64,000 nt of DNA. It comes from Micropterix aruncella. Its lineage: Eukaryota; Arthropoda; Insecta; Lepidoptera; Micropterigidae. Below, in pieces: positions 9,569 to 22,867 of the stretch (position 1 is the stretch's first letter; each line of letters opens with the position of its first letter). The notes under the pieces were generated by a model that worked only from the letters and a program-made list of their open reading frames with translations, made no database searches and was not told the origin of the DNA. The stretch spans positions 224,533-288,532 of the forward strand of contig CALYMY010000049.1 of NCBI GenBank assembly GCA_944548615.1, in the 5' to 3' direction. A program made the position numbers and the translations under genes.

Positions 9569-11440
9569 ATTTATTTCGAAAAATGTGATTTTTTCATAAC
9601 AATTTCTATGTTCAAAATGAAAGTTTATATAAAAAAATTCAAAATGTCAAAATTTCGAAAATGCCATTTCGTAGAGATTTCAAAGGCCTTCGTTCTGTCC
9701 GAACACCGTAACGCGTTAGGTTTACTCTATCTCGATTTATTTCGAAAAATGTGATTTTTTCATAATAATTTCCAAGTTCAAAATGAAAGTTTATATAAAA
9801 ATTTTCAAAATATCAAAATTTCAAAAATGCCATTTTGTAGAGCTTAAGCGGGGTGTCGATCTCGCCAAAGACCGCAACGCGGTAGGTTTACTCTATCTCG
9901 ATTTATTTCGAAAAATGTGATTTTTTCATAACAATTTCTATGTTCAAAATGAAAGTTTATATAAAATTTTTCAAAATGTCAAAATTTCGAAAATGCCATT
10001 TTGTAGAGATTACCAAGGTCGTCGTTCTGTCCGAACGCCGTAACGCTATAGGTTTACTCTATCACGATCTTTTTCGAAAAATGTGATTTTTTCATAACAA
10101 TTTCTATGTTTAAAATGAAATTTTATATAAAATTTTTCAAAATGTCAAAATTTCGAAAATGCCATTTTGTAGAGATTACCAAGGCCGTCGTTCTGTCCGA
10201 ACGCCGTAACGCTATAGGTTTACTCTATCACGATCTTTTTCGAAAAATGTGATTTTTTCATAATAATTTCTATGTTTAAAATGAAATTTTATATAAAATT
10301 TTTCAAAATGTCAAAATTTCAAAAATGCCATTTTGTAGAGCTTAAGCGGGGTGTCGATCTAGCCAAAGACCGCAACGCGGTAGGTTTACTCTATCACGGT
10401 CTTTTTCGAAAAATGTCATTTATTCATAACAATTTCTATGTTCAAAATGAAAGTTTATATAAAAAATTTCAAAATGTCAAAATTTCGAAAATGCCATTTC
10501 GTAGAGATTACCAAGGCCGTGGTTCTGTCCGAACGCCGTAACGCTATAGGTTTACTCTATCACGATCTTTTTCGAAAAATGTGATTTTTTCATTATAATT
10601 TCTATGTTTAAAATGAAATTTTATATAAAATTTTTCAAAATGTCAAAATTTCAAAAATGCCATTTTGTAGAGCTTAAGCGGGGTGTCGATCTCGCCAAAG
10701 ACCGCAACGCGGTAGGTTTACTCTATCTCGATTTATTTCGAAAAATGTGATTTTTTCATAACAATTTCTATGTTCAAAATGAAAGTTTATATAAAAAATT
10801 TCAAAATGTCAAAATTTCGAAAATGCCATTTTGTAGAGATTACCAAGGCCGTCGTTCTGTCCGAACGCCGTAACCCTATAGGTTTACTCTATCACGATCT
10901 TTTTCGAAAAATGTGATTTTTTCATAACAATTTCTATGTTTAAAATGAAATTTTATATAAAATTTTTCAAAATGTCAAAATTTCGAAAATGCCATTTTGT
11001 AGAGATTACCAAGGCCGTCGTTCTGTCCGAACGCCGTAACCCTATAGGTTTACTCTATCACGATCTTTTTCGAAAAATATGATTTTTTCATAATAATTTC
11101 TATGTTTAAAATGAAATTTTATATAAAATTTTTCAAAAAGTCAAAATTTCAAAAATGCCATTTTGTAGAGCTTAAGCGGGGTGTCGATCTCGCCAAAGAC
11201 CGCAACGCGGTAGGTTTACTCTATCTCGTTCTTTTGTGAAAAATGTGATTTTTTCATAACAATTTCTATGTTCAAAATGAAAGTTTATATAAAAAATTTC
11301 AAAATGTCAAAATTTCGAAAATGCCATTTCGTAGAGATTTCAAAGGCCTTCGTTATGCCCAAACACCGTAACGCGTTTTATTTACTCTATCACGGTCTTT
11401 TTCGAAAAATGACATTTATTCATAACAATTTCTATGTTCA
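9569..11440 (+). repeat. B array, copy 2 (reference): 11 x 166-bp monomer + 46 bp
   Basis: Monomers start at 9569 and every 166 bp; the phrase AGGTTTACTCTATC recurs at exactly that step (slightly altered in monomer 11). About 120 bp of each monomer is an AT-rich core with A/T tracts and, in Y monomers, a 32-bp dyad CAAAATG-N18-CATTTTG (first at 9972-10003). The rest is a GC-richer box of three kinds. R begins GCTTAAG and contains ACCGC-AAC-GCGGT (first at 9871-9883). Y begins GATTACC and contains CGTTC-N5-GAACG (first at 10023-10037). C begins GATTTCA and occurs only in monomers 1 and 11. The order is C-R-Y-Y-R-Y-R-Y-Y-R-C'. The monomer equals chromatosome length (about 166 bp), a common satellite size. 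No frame spans monomers, because 166 is not a multiple of three. Confidence 0.96.
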
Positions 11441-12882
11441 GGAGTTCCCTCGTCGGGAGCCAACCCTGGGTGCAGCAGCCATGTCATGGTGGAACTTAGT
11501 AATTGCCATCATAATGGAATGCCTATACCAAATTTCACGTCTCTACGGTTGACCGTTGAGGAGTTCCCTCGTCGGGAGCCAACCCTGGGTGCAGCAGCCA
11601 TGTCATGGTGGAACTTAGTAATTGCCATCATAATGGAATGCCTATACCAAATTTCACGTCTCTACGGTTGACCGTTGAGGAGTTCCCTCGTCGGGAGCCA
11701 ACCCTGGGTGCAGCAGCGATGTCATGGTGGAACTTAGAAATTGCCGTCATAATGGAATGCCTATACCAAATTTCACGTCTCTACGATTGACCGTTGAGGA
11801 GTTCCCTCGTCGGGAGCCAACCCTGGGTGCAGCAGCCATGTCATGGTGGAACTTAGTAATTGCCATCATAATGGAATGCCTATACCAAATTTCACGTCTC
11901 TACGGTTGACCGTTGAGGAGTTCCCTCGTCGGGAGCCAACCCTGGGTGCAGCAGCCATGTCATGGTGGAACTTAGTAATTGCCATCATAATGGAATGCCT
12001 ATACCAAATTTCACGTCTCTACGGTTGACCGTTGAGGAGTTCCCTCGTCGGGAGCCAACCCTGGGTGCAGCAGCCATGTCATGGTGGAACTTAGTAATTG
12101 CCATCATAATGGAATGCCTATACCAAATTTCACGTCTCTACGGTTGACCGTTGAGGAGTTCCCTCGTCGGGAGCCAACCCTGGGTGCAGCAGCCATGTCA
12201 TGGTGGAACTTAGTAATTGCCATCATAATGGAATGCCTATACCAAATTTCACGTCTCTACGGTTGACCGTTGAGGAGTTCCCTCGTCGGGAGCCAACCCT
12301 GGGTGCAGCAGCGATGTCATGGTGGAACTTAGAAATTGCCGTCATAATGGAATGCCTATACCAAATTTCACGTCTCTACGGTTGACCGTTGAGGAGTTCC
12401 CTCGTCGGGAGCCAACCCTGGGTGCAGCAGCCATGTCATGGTGGAACTTAGTAATTGCCATCATAATGGAATGCCTATACCAAATTTCACGTCTCTACGG
12501 TTGACCGTTGAGGAGTTCCCTCGTCGGGAGCCAACCCTGGGTGCAGCAGCCATGTCATGGTGGAACTTAGTAATTGCCATCATAATGGAATGCCTATACC
12601 AAATTTCATGTCTCTACGGTTGACCGTTGAGGAGTTCCCTCGTCGGGAGCCAACCCTGGGTGCAGCAGCCATGTCATGGTGGAACTTAGTAATTGCCATC
12701 ATAATGGAATGCCTATACCAAATTTCACGTCTCTACGGTTGACCGTTGAGAAGTTCCCTCGTCGGGAGCCAACCCTGGGTGCAGCAGCCATGTCATGGTG
12801 GAACTTAGTAATTGCCATCATAATGGAATGCCTATACCAAATTTCACGTCTCTACGGTTGACCGTTGAGGAGTTCCCTCGTC
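11441..12882 (+). repeat. A array, copy 3: 12 monomers
   Basis: Standard length, with variant monomers 3 and 8 and the GAGAAG junction. A at 11786 is private. T at 12609 (TTTCATG instead of TTTCACG) is shared with copies 7 and 8. Confidence 0.97.
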
Positions 12883-13598
12883 CTTGTCACGTACCTCTTT
12901 CCGTAGGTTGTTTACTCCTTTTAATTCGTTTAACGCCTCGCGGGCAATATCTCTGGCTCTTTCCGGTATTTCTTCGAAATTCCGAAACGGCACTTCTATT
13001 TCTGTGGTCTCCATATTGTCTCTTCTCGTTGATCAAAGGCACTGAAAATGAAAATGAAAAAGCACAGATTAAATAGTATTGAAAAGTAATTAAAGAAGAA
13101 GAAGAAGACGAGATAAAAAGCAGAAGCAATGAAATGAAAAGCGTTCTAAAACCCTATCTTTTGACACCTCGCTTGTGTGTATATGATAAAATAAAGAATA
13201 TAATATTTAATTTATTAAACGAAGCCGCGGGAAAAATACTAAAACTCCCTTGGCTCGGATCGCTACTATTGAAAACAAACATCGTAAAATCGATAAATAA
13301 ACTTTCGCAAGTATGACGAGGGCTGAAGTTACCATAGAAACAGAAATCGTTAAATCGATAAATATTCTATTGCGAGTCGGGCCACCGCCTGAGCTCGTTA
13401 CTATGGAAACAAAACCGTTAAATCGATAAATCAATATACCTATACAGATATTAAATCGTCTATAATTCCGTTAATATTACTCAGATTTGAAAATTAAAAG
13501 AAGCGTTAGATGCGCAAAGCAAAACTCTATTAGATAATAATAAACAGGGAGGACTATTGATGCCTTTTAGCGCAATAGCCCTCAAACGTCGGAAGCCA
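12883..13598 (+). repeat. U segment, copy 3
   Basis: It matches the consensus by eye. The minus-strand frame is at 12844-13014. Confidence 0.95.
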
Positions 13599-16500
13599 AT
13601 TTATTTCGAAAAATGTGATTTTTTCATAACAATTTCTATGTTCAAAATGAAAGTTTATATAAAAAAATTCAAAATGTCAAAATTTCGAAAATGCCATTTC
13701 GTAGAGATTTCAAAGGCCTTCGTTCTGTCCGAACACCGTAACGCGTTAGGTTTACTCTATCTCGATTTATTTCGAAAAATGTGATTTTTTCATAATAATT
13801 TCCAAGTTCAAAATGAAAGTTTATATAAAAATTTTCAAAATATCAAAATTTCAAAAATGCCATTTTGTAGAGCTTAAGCGGGGTGTCGATCTCGCCAAAG
13901 ACCGCAACGCGGTAGGTTTACTCTATCTCGATTTATTTCGAAAAATGTGATTTTTTCATAACAATTTCTATGTTCAAAATGAAAGTTTATATAAAATTTT
14001 TCAAAATGTCAAAATTTCGAAAATGCCATTTTGTAGAGATTACCAAGGTCGTCGTTCTGTCCGAACGCCGTAACGCTATAGGTTTACTCTATCACGATCT
14101 TTTTCGAAAAATGTGATTTTTTCATAACAATTTCTATGTTTAAAATGAAATTTTATATAAAATTTTTCAAAATGTCAAAATTTCGAAAATGCCATTTTGT
14201 AGAGATTACCAAGGCCGTCGTTCTGTCCGAACGCCGTAACGCTATAGGTTTACTCTATCACGATCTTTTTCGAAAAATGTGATTTTTTCATAATAATTTC
14301 TATGTTTAAAATGAAATTTTATATAAAATTTTTCAAAATGTCAAAATTTCAAAAATGCCATTTTGTAGAGCTTAAGCGGGGTGTCGATCTAGCCAAAGAC
14401 CGCAACGCGGTAGGTTTACTCTATCACGGTCTTTTTTGAAAAATGTCATTTATTCATAACAATTTCTATGTTCAAAATGAAAGTTTATATAAAAAATTTC
14501 AAAATGTCAAAATTTCGAAAATGCCATTTCGTAGAGATTACCAAGGCCGTGGTTCTGTCCGAACGCCGTAACGCTATAGGTTTACTCTATCACGATCTTT
14601 TTCGAAAAATGTGATTTTTTCATTATAATTTCTATGTTTAAAATGAAATTTTATATAAAATTTTTCAAAATGTCAAAATTTCAAAAATGCCATTTTGTAG
14701 AGCTTAAGCGGGGTGTCGATCTCGCCAAAGACCGCAACGCGGTAGGTTTACTCTATCTCGATTTATTTCGAAAAATGTGATTTTTTCATAACAATTTCTA
14801 TGTTCAAAATGAAAGTTTATATAAAAAATTTCAAAATGTCAAAATTTCGAAAATGCCATTTTGTAGAGATTACCAAGGCCGTCGTTCTGTCCGAACGCCG
14901 TAACCCTATAGGTTTACTCTATCACGATCTTTTTCGAAAAATGTGATTTTTTCATAACAATTTCTATGTTTAAAATGAAATTTTATATAAAATTTTTCAA
15001 AATGTCAAAATTTCGAAAATGCCATTTTGTAGAGATTACCAAGGCCGTCGTTCTGTCCGAACGCCGTAACCCTATAGGTTTACTCTATCACGATCTTTTT
15101 CGAAAAATATGATTTTTTCATAATAATTTCTATGTTTAAAATGAAATTTTATATAAAATTTTTCAAAAAGTCAAAATTTCAAAAATGCCATTTTGTAGAG
15201 CTTAAGCGGGGTGTCGATCTCGCCAAAGACCGCAACGCGGTAGGTTTACTCTATCTCGTTCTTTTGTGAAAAATGTGATTTTTTCATAACAATTTCTATG
15301 TTCAAAATGAAAGTTTATATAAAATTTTTCAAAATGTCAAAATTTCGAAAATGCCATTTTGTAGAGATTACCAAGGTCGTCGTTCTGTCCGAACGCCGTA
15401 ACGCTATAGGTTTACTCTATCACGATCTTTTTCGAAAAATGTGATTTTTTCATAACAATTTCTATGTTTAAAATGAAATTTTATATAAAATTTTTCAAAA
15501 TGTCAAAATTTCGAAAATGCCATTTTGTAGAGATTACCAAGGCCGTCGTTCTGTCCGAACGCCGTAACGCTATAGGTTTACTCTATCACGATCTTTTTCG
15601 AAAAATGTGATTTTTTCATAATAATTTCTATGTTTAAAATGAAATTTTATATAAAATTTTTCAAAATGTCAAAATTTCAAAAATGCCATTTTGTAGAGCT
15701 TAAGCGGGGTGTCGATCTAGCCAAAGACCGCAACGCGGTAGGTTTACTCTATCACGGTCTTTTTCGAAAAATGTCATTTATTCATAACAATTTCTATGTT
15801 CAAAATGAAAGTTTATATAAAAAATTTCAAAATGTCAAAATTTCGAAAATGCCATTTCGTAGAGATTACCAAGGCCGTGGTTCTGTCCGAACGCCGTAAC
15901 GCTATAGGTTTACTCTATCACGATCTTTTTCGAAAAATGTGATTTTTTCATTATAATTTCTATGTTTAAAATGAAATTTTATATAAAATTTTTCAAAATG
16001 TCAAAATTTCAAAAATGCCATTTTGTAGAGCTTAAGCGGGGTGTCGATCTCGCCAAAGACCGCAACGCGGTAGGTTTACTCTATCTCGATTTATTTCGAA
16101 AAATGTGATTTTTTCATAACAATTTCTATGTTCAAAATGAAAGTTTATATAAAAAATTTCAAAATGTCAAAATTTCGAAAATGCCATTTTGTAGAGATTA
16201 CCAAGGCCGTCGTTCTGTCCGAACGCCGTAACCCTATAGGTTTACTCTATCACGATCTTTTTCGAAAAATGTGATTTTTTCATAACAATTTCTATGTTTA
16301 AAATGAAATTTTATATAAAATTTTTCAAAATGTCAAAATTTCGAAAATGCCATTTTGTAGAGATTACCAAGGCCGTCGTTCTGTCCGAACGCCGTAACCC
16401 TATAGGTTTACTCTATCACGATCTTTTTCGAAAAATATGATTTTTTCATAATAATTTCTATGTTTAAAATGAAATTTTATATAAAATTTTTCAAAAAGTC

Positions 16501-16798
16501 AAAATTTCAAAAATGCCATTTTGTAGAGCTTAAGCGGGGTGTCGATCTCGCCAAAGACCGCAACGCGGTAGGTTTACTCTATCTCGTTCTTTTGTGAAAA
16601 ATGTGATTTTTTCATAACAATTTCTATGTTCAAAATGAAAGTTTATATAAAAAATTTCAAAATGTCAAAATTTCGAAAATGCCATTTCGTAGAGATTTCA
16701 AAGGCCTTCGTTATGCCCAAACACCGTAACGCGTTTTATTTACTCTATCACGGTCTTTTTCGAAAAATGACATTTATTCATAACAATTTCTATGTTCA
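13599..16798 (+). repeat. B array, copy 3: expanded to 19 monomers + 46 bp
   Basis: This is the only expanded B array, 3200 bp instead of 1872. Monomer order is 1-10, then 3-10 again, then 11, so a block of exactly eight monomers (1328 bp) is duplicated in tandem. The register change shows at about 15300-15330, where monomer 10's box is followed by a monomer-3 core (AAAATTTTTC at 15321, matching 13993) instead of the monomer-11 core. T at 14437 distinguishes the first of the two blocks from the second. Confidence 0.95.
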
Positions 16799-18240
16799 GG
16801 AGTTCCCTCGTCGGGAGCCAACCCTGGGTGCAGCAGCCATGTCATGGTGGAACTTAGTAATTGCCATCATAATGGAATGCCTATACCAAATTTCACGTCT
16901 CTACGGTTGACCGTTGAGGAGTTCCCTCGTCGGGAGCCAACCCTGGGTGCAGCAGCCATGTCATGGTGGAACTTAGTAATTGCCATCATAATGGAATGCC
17001 TATACCAAATTTCACGTCTCTACGGTTGACCGTTGAGGAGTTCCCTCGTCGGGAGCCAACCCTGGGTGCAGCAGCGATGTCATGGTGGAACTTAGAAATT
17101 GCCGTCATAATGGAATGCCTATACCAAATTTCACGTCTCTACGGTTGACCGTTGAGGAGTTCCCTCGTCGGGAGCCAACCCTGGGTGCAGCAGCCATGTC
17201 ATGGTGGAACTTAGTAATTGCCATCATAATGGAATGCCTATACCAAATTTCACGTCTCTACGGTTGACCGTTGAGGAGTTCCCTCGTCGGGAGCCAACCC
17301 TGGGTGCAGCAGCCATGTCATGGTGGAACTTAGTAATTGCCATCATAATGGAATGCCTATACCAAATTTCACGTCTCTACGGTTGACCGTTGAGGAGTTC
17401 CCTCGTCGGGAGCCAACCCTGGGTGCAGCAGCCATGTCATGGTGGAACTTAGTAATTGCCATCATAATGGAATGCCTATACCAAATTTCACGTCTCTACG
17501 GTTGACCGTTGAGGAGTTCCCTCGTCGGGAGCCAACCCTGGGTGCAGCAGCCATGTCATGGTGGAACTTAGTAATTGCCATCATAATGGAATGCCTATAC
17601 CAAATTTCACGTCTCTACGGTTGACCGTTGAGGAGTTCCCTCGTCGGGAGCCAACCCTGGGTGCAGCAGCGATGTCATGGTGGAACTTAGAAATTGCCGT
17701 CATAATGGAATGCCTATACCAAATTTCACGTCTCTACGGTTGACCGTTGAGGAGTTCCCTCGTCGGGAGCCAACCCTGGGTGCAGCAGCCATGTCATGGT
17801 GGAACTTAGTAATTGCCATCATAATGGAATGCCTATACCAAATTTCACGTCTCTACGGTTGACCGTTGAGGAGTTCCCTCGTCGGGAGCCAACCCTGGGT
17901 GCAGCAGCCATGTCATGGTGGAACTTAGTAATTGCCATCATAATGGAATGCCTATACCAAATTTCACGTCTCTACGGTTGACCGTTGAGGAGTTCCCTCG
18001 TCGGGAGCCAACCCTGGGTGCAGCAGCCATGTCATGGTGGAACTTAGTAATTGCCATCATAATGGAATGCCTATACCAAATTTCACGTCTCTACGGTTGA
18101 CCGTTGAGAAGTTCCCTCGTCGGGAGCCAACCCTGGGTGCAGCAGCCATGTCATGGTGGAACTTAGTAATTGCCATCATAATGGAATGCCTATACCAAAT
18201 TTCACGTCTCTACGGTTGACCGTTGAGGAGTTCCCTCGTC
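16799..18240 (+). repeat. A array, copy 4: 12 monomers
   Basis: Standard array with variant monomers 3 and 8 and the GAGAAG junction before monomer 12. No private base noticed. Confidence 0.97.
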
Positions 18241-18956
18241 CTTGTCACGTACCTCTTTCCGTAGGTTGTTTACTCCTTTTAATTCGTTTAACGCCTCGCG
18301 GGCAATATCTCTGGCTCTTTCCGGTATTTCTTCGAAATTCCGAAACGGCACTTCTATTTCTGTGGTCTCCATATTGTCTCTTCTCGTTGATCAAAGGCAC
18401 TGAAAATGAAAATGAAAAAGCACAGATTAAATAGTATTGAAAAGTAATTAAAGAAGAAGAAGAAGACGAGATAAAAAGCAGAAGCAATGAAATGAAAAGC
18501 GTTCTAAAACCCTATCTTTTGACACCTCGCTTGTGTGTATATGATAAAATAAAGAATATAATATTTAATTTATTAAACGAAGCCGCGGGAAAAATACTAA
18601 AACTCCCTTGGCTCGGATCGCTACTATTGAAAACAAACATCGTAAAATCGATAAATAAACTTTCGCAAGTATGACGAGGGCTGAAGTTACCATAGAAACA
18701 GAAATCGTTAAATCGATAAATATTCTATTGCGAGTCGGGCCACCGCCTGAGCTCGTTACTATGGAAACAAAACCGTTAAATCGATAAATCAATATACCTA
18801 TACAGATATTAAATCGTCTATAATTCCGTTAATATTACTCAGATTTGAAAATTAAAAGAAGCGTTAGATGCGCAAAGCAAAACTCTATTAGATAATAATA
18901 AACAGGGAGGACTATTGATGCCTTTTAGCGCAATAGCCCTCAAACGTCGGAAGCCA
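18241..18956 (+). repeat. U segment, copy 4
   Basis: It matches the consensus by eye. The minus-strand frame is at 18202-18372. Confidence 0.95.
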
Positions 18957-20828
18957 ATTTATTTCGAAAAATGTGATTTTTTCATAACAATTTCTATGTT
19001 CAAAATGAAAGTTTATATAAAAAAATTCAAAATGTCAAAATTTCGAAAATGCCATTTCGTAGAGATTTCAAAGGCCTTCGTTCTGTCCGAACACCGTAAT
19101 GCGTTAGGTTTACTCTATCTCGATTTATTTCGAAAAATGTGATTTTTTCATAATAATTTCCAAGTTCAAAATGAAAGTTTATATAAAAATTTTCAAAATA
19201 TCAAAATTTCAAAAATGCCATTTTGTAGAGCTTAAGCGGGGTGTCGATCTCGCCAAAGACCGCAACGCGGTAGGTTTACTCTATCTCGATTTATTTCGAA
19301 AAATGTGATTTTTTCATAACAATTTCTATGTTCAAAATGAAAGTTTATATAAAATTTTTCAAAATGTCAAAATTTCGAAAATGCCATTTTGTAGAGATTA
19401 CCAAGGTCGTCGTTCTGTCCGAACGCCGTAACGCTATAGGTTTACTCTATCACGATCTTTTTCGAAAAATGTGATTTTTTCATAACAATTTCTATGTTTA
19501 AAATGAAATTTTATATAAAATTTTTCAAAATGTCAAAATTTCGAAAATGCCATTTTGTAGAGATTACCAAGGCCGTCGTTCTGTCCGAACGCCGTAACGC
19601 TATAGGTTTACTCTATCACGATCTTTTTCGAAAAATGTGATTTTTTCATAATAATTTCTATGTTTAAAATGAAATTTTATATAAAATTTTTCAAAATGTC
19701 AAAATTTCAAAAATGCCATTTTGTAGAGCTTAAGCGGGGTGTCGATCTAGCCAAAGACCGCAACGCGGTAGGTTTACTCTATCACGGTCTTTTTCGAAAA
19801 ATGTCATTTATTCATAACAATTTCTATGTTCAAAATGAAAGTTTATATAAAAAATTTCAAAATGTCAAAATTTCGAAAATGCCATTTCGTAGAGATTACC
19901 AAGGCCGTGGTTCTGTCCGAACGCCGTAACGCTATAGGTTTACTCTATCACGATCTTTTTCGAAAAATGTGATTTTTTCATTATAATTTCTATGTTTAAA
20001 ATGAAATTTTATATAAAATTTTTCAAAATGTCAAAATTTCAAAAATGCCATTTTGTAGAGCTTAAGCGGGGTGTCGATCTCGCCAAAGACCGCAACGCGG
20101 TAGGTTTACTCTATCTCGATTTATTTCGAAAAATGTGATTTTTTCATAACAATTTCTATGTTCAAAATGAAAGTTTATATAAAAAATTTCAAAATGTCAA
20201 AATTTCGAAAATGCCATTTTGTAGAGATTACCAAGGCCGTCGTTCTGTCCGAACGCCGTAACCCTATAGGTTTACTCTATCACGATCTTTTTCGAAAAAT
20301 GTGATTTTTTCATAACAATTTCTATGTTTAAAATGAAATTTTATATAAAATTTTTCAAAATGTCAAAATTTCGAAAATGCCATTTTGTAGAGATTACCAA
20401 GGCCGTCGTTCTGTCCGAACGCCGTAACCCTATAGGTTTACTCTATCACGATCTTTTTCGAAAAATATGATTTTTTCATAATAATTTCTATGTTTAAAAT
20501 GAAATTTTATATAAAATTTTTCAAAAAGTCAAAATTTCAAAAATGCCATTTTGTAGAGCTTAAGCGGGGTGTCGATCTCGCCAAAGACCGCAACGCGGTA
20601 GGTTTACTCTATCTCGTTCTTTTGTGAAAAATGTGATTTTTTCATAACAATTTCTATGTTCAAAATGAAAGTTTATATAAAAAATTTCAAAATGTCAAAA
20701 TTTCGAAAATGCCATTTCGTAGAGATTTCAAAGGCCTTCGTTATGCCCAAACACCGTAACGCGTTTTATTTACTCTATCACGGTCTTTTTCGAAAAATGA
20801 CATTTATTCATAACAATTTCTATGTTCA
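18957..20828 (+). repeat. B array, copy 4: 11 monomers + 46 bp
   Basis: Standard order. T at 19100 in monomer 1 is shared only with copy 0 (1771). Confidence 0.96.
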
Positions 20829-22151
20829 GGAGTTCCCTCGTCGGGAGCCAACCCTGGGTGCAGCAGCCATGTCATGGTGGAACTTAGTAATTGCCATCAT
20901 AATGGAATGCCTATACCAAATTTCACGTCTCTACGGTTGACCGTTGAGGAGTTCCCTCGTCGGGAGCCAACCCTGGGTGCAGCAGCCATGTCATGGTGGA
21001 ACTTAGTAATTGCCATCATAATGGAATGCCTATACCAAATTTCACGTCTCTACGGTTGACCGTTGAGGAGTTCCCTCGTCGGGAGCCAACCCTGGGTGCA
21101 GCAGCGATGTCATGGTGGAACTTAGAAATTGCCGTCATAATGGAATGCCTATACCAAATTTCACGTCTCTACGGTTGACCGTTGAGGAGTTCCCTCGTCG
21201 GGAGCCAACCCTGGGTGCAGCAGCCATGTCATGGTGGAACTTAGTAATTGCCATCATAATGGAATGCCTATACCAAATTTCACGTCTCTACGGTTGACCG
21301 TTGAGGAGTTCCCTCGTCGGGAGCCAACCCTGGGTGCAGCAGCCATGTCATGGTGGAACTTAGTAATTGCCATCATAATGGAATGCCTATACCAAATTTC
21401 ACGTCTCTACGGTTGACCGTTGAGGAGTTCCCTCGTCGGGAGCCAACCCTGGGTGCAGCAGCCATGTCATGGTGGAACTTAGTAATTGCCATCATAATGG
21501 AATGCCTATACCAAATTTCACGTCTCTACGGTTGACCGTTGAGGAGTTCCCTCGTCGGGAGCCAACCCTGGGTGCAGCAGCCATGTCATGGTGGAACTTA
21601 GTAATTGCCATCATAATGGAATGCCTATACCAAATTTCACGTCTCTACGGTTGACCGTTGAGGAGTTCCCTCGTCGGGAGCCAACCCTGGGTGCAGCAGC
21701 GATGTCATGGTGGAACTTAGAAATTGCCGTCATAATGGAATGCCTATACCAAATTTCACGTCTCTACGGTTGACCGTTGAGGAGTTCCCTCGTCGGGAGC
21801 CAACCCTGGGTGCAGCAGCCATGTCATGGTGGAACTTAGTAATTGCCATCATAATGGAATGCCTATACCAAATTTCACGTCTCTACGGTTGACCGTTGAG
21901 GAGTTCCCTCGTCGGGAGCCAACCCTGGGTGCAGCAGCCATGTCATGGTGGAACTTAGTAATTGCCATCATAATGGAATGCCTATACCAAATTTCACGTC
22001 TCTACGGTTGACCGTTGAGGAGTTCCCTCGTCGGGAGCCAACCCTGGGTGCAGCAGCCATGTCATGGTGGAACTTAGTAATTGCCATCATAATGGAATGC
22101 CTATACCAAATTTCACGTCTCTACGGTTGACCGTTGAGGAGTTCCCTCGTC
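20829..22151 (+). repeat. A array, copy 5: 11 monomers (one short)
   Basis: It has the same shortened form as copy 1: variant monomers 3 and 8 are kept and the GAGAAG junction is absent. The two arrays lie 17,329 bp apart. Confidence 0.97.
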
Positions 22152-22867
22152 CTTGTCACGTACCTCTTTCCGTAGGTTGTTTACTCCTTTTAATTCGTTT
22201 AACGCCTCGCGGGCAATATCTCTGGCTCTTTCCGGTATTTCTTCGAAATTCCGAAACGGCACTTCTATTTCTGTGGTCTCCATATTGTCTCTTCTCGTTG
22301 ATCAAAGGCACTGAAAATGAAAATGAAAAAGCACAGATTAAATAGTATTGAAAAGTAATTAAAGAAGAAGAAGAAGACGAGATAAAAAGCAGAAGCAATG
22401 AAATGAAAAGCGTTCTAAAACCCTATCTTTTGACACCTCGCTTGTGTGTATATGATAAAATAAAGAATATAATATTTAATTTATTAAACGAAGCCGCGGG
22501 AAAAATACTAAAACTCCCTTGGCTCGGATCGCTACTATTGAAAACAAACATCGTAAAATCGATAAATAAACTTTCGCAAGTATGACGAGGGCTGAAGTTA
22601 CCATAGAAACAGAAATCGTTAAATCGATAAATATTCTATTGCGAGTCGGGCCACCGCCTGAGCTCGTTACTATGGAAACAAAACCGTTAAATCGATAAAT
22701 CAATATACCTATACAGATATTAAATCGTCTATAATTCCGTTAATATTACTCAGATTTGAAAATTAAAAGAAGCGTTAGATGCGCAAAGCAAAACTCTATT
22801 AGATAATAATAAACAGGGAGGACTATTGATGCCTTTTAGCGCAATAGCCCTCAAACGTCGGAAGCCA
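22152..22867 (+). repeat. U segment, copy 5
   Basis: It matches the consensus by eye. The minus-strand frame is at 22113-22283. Confidence 0.95.

Noticed and set aside
9680..9720. CENP-B box in the C-type B monomer
   Set aside because: TTCG and a downstream CG fall in the right places, but the central A and the following GG of the nine essential bases are missing.
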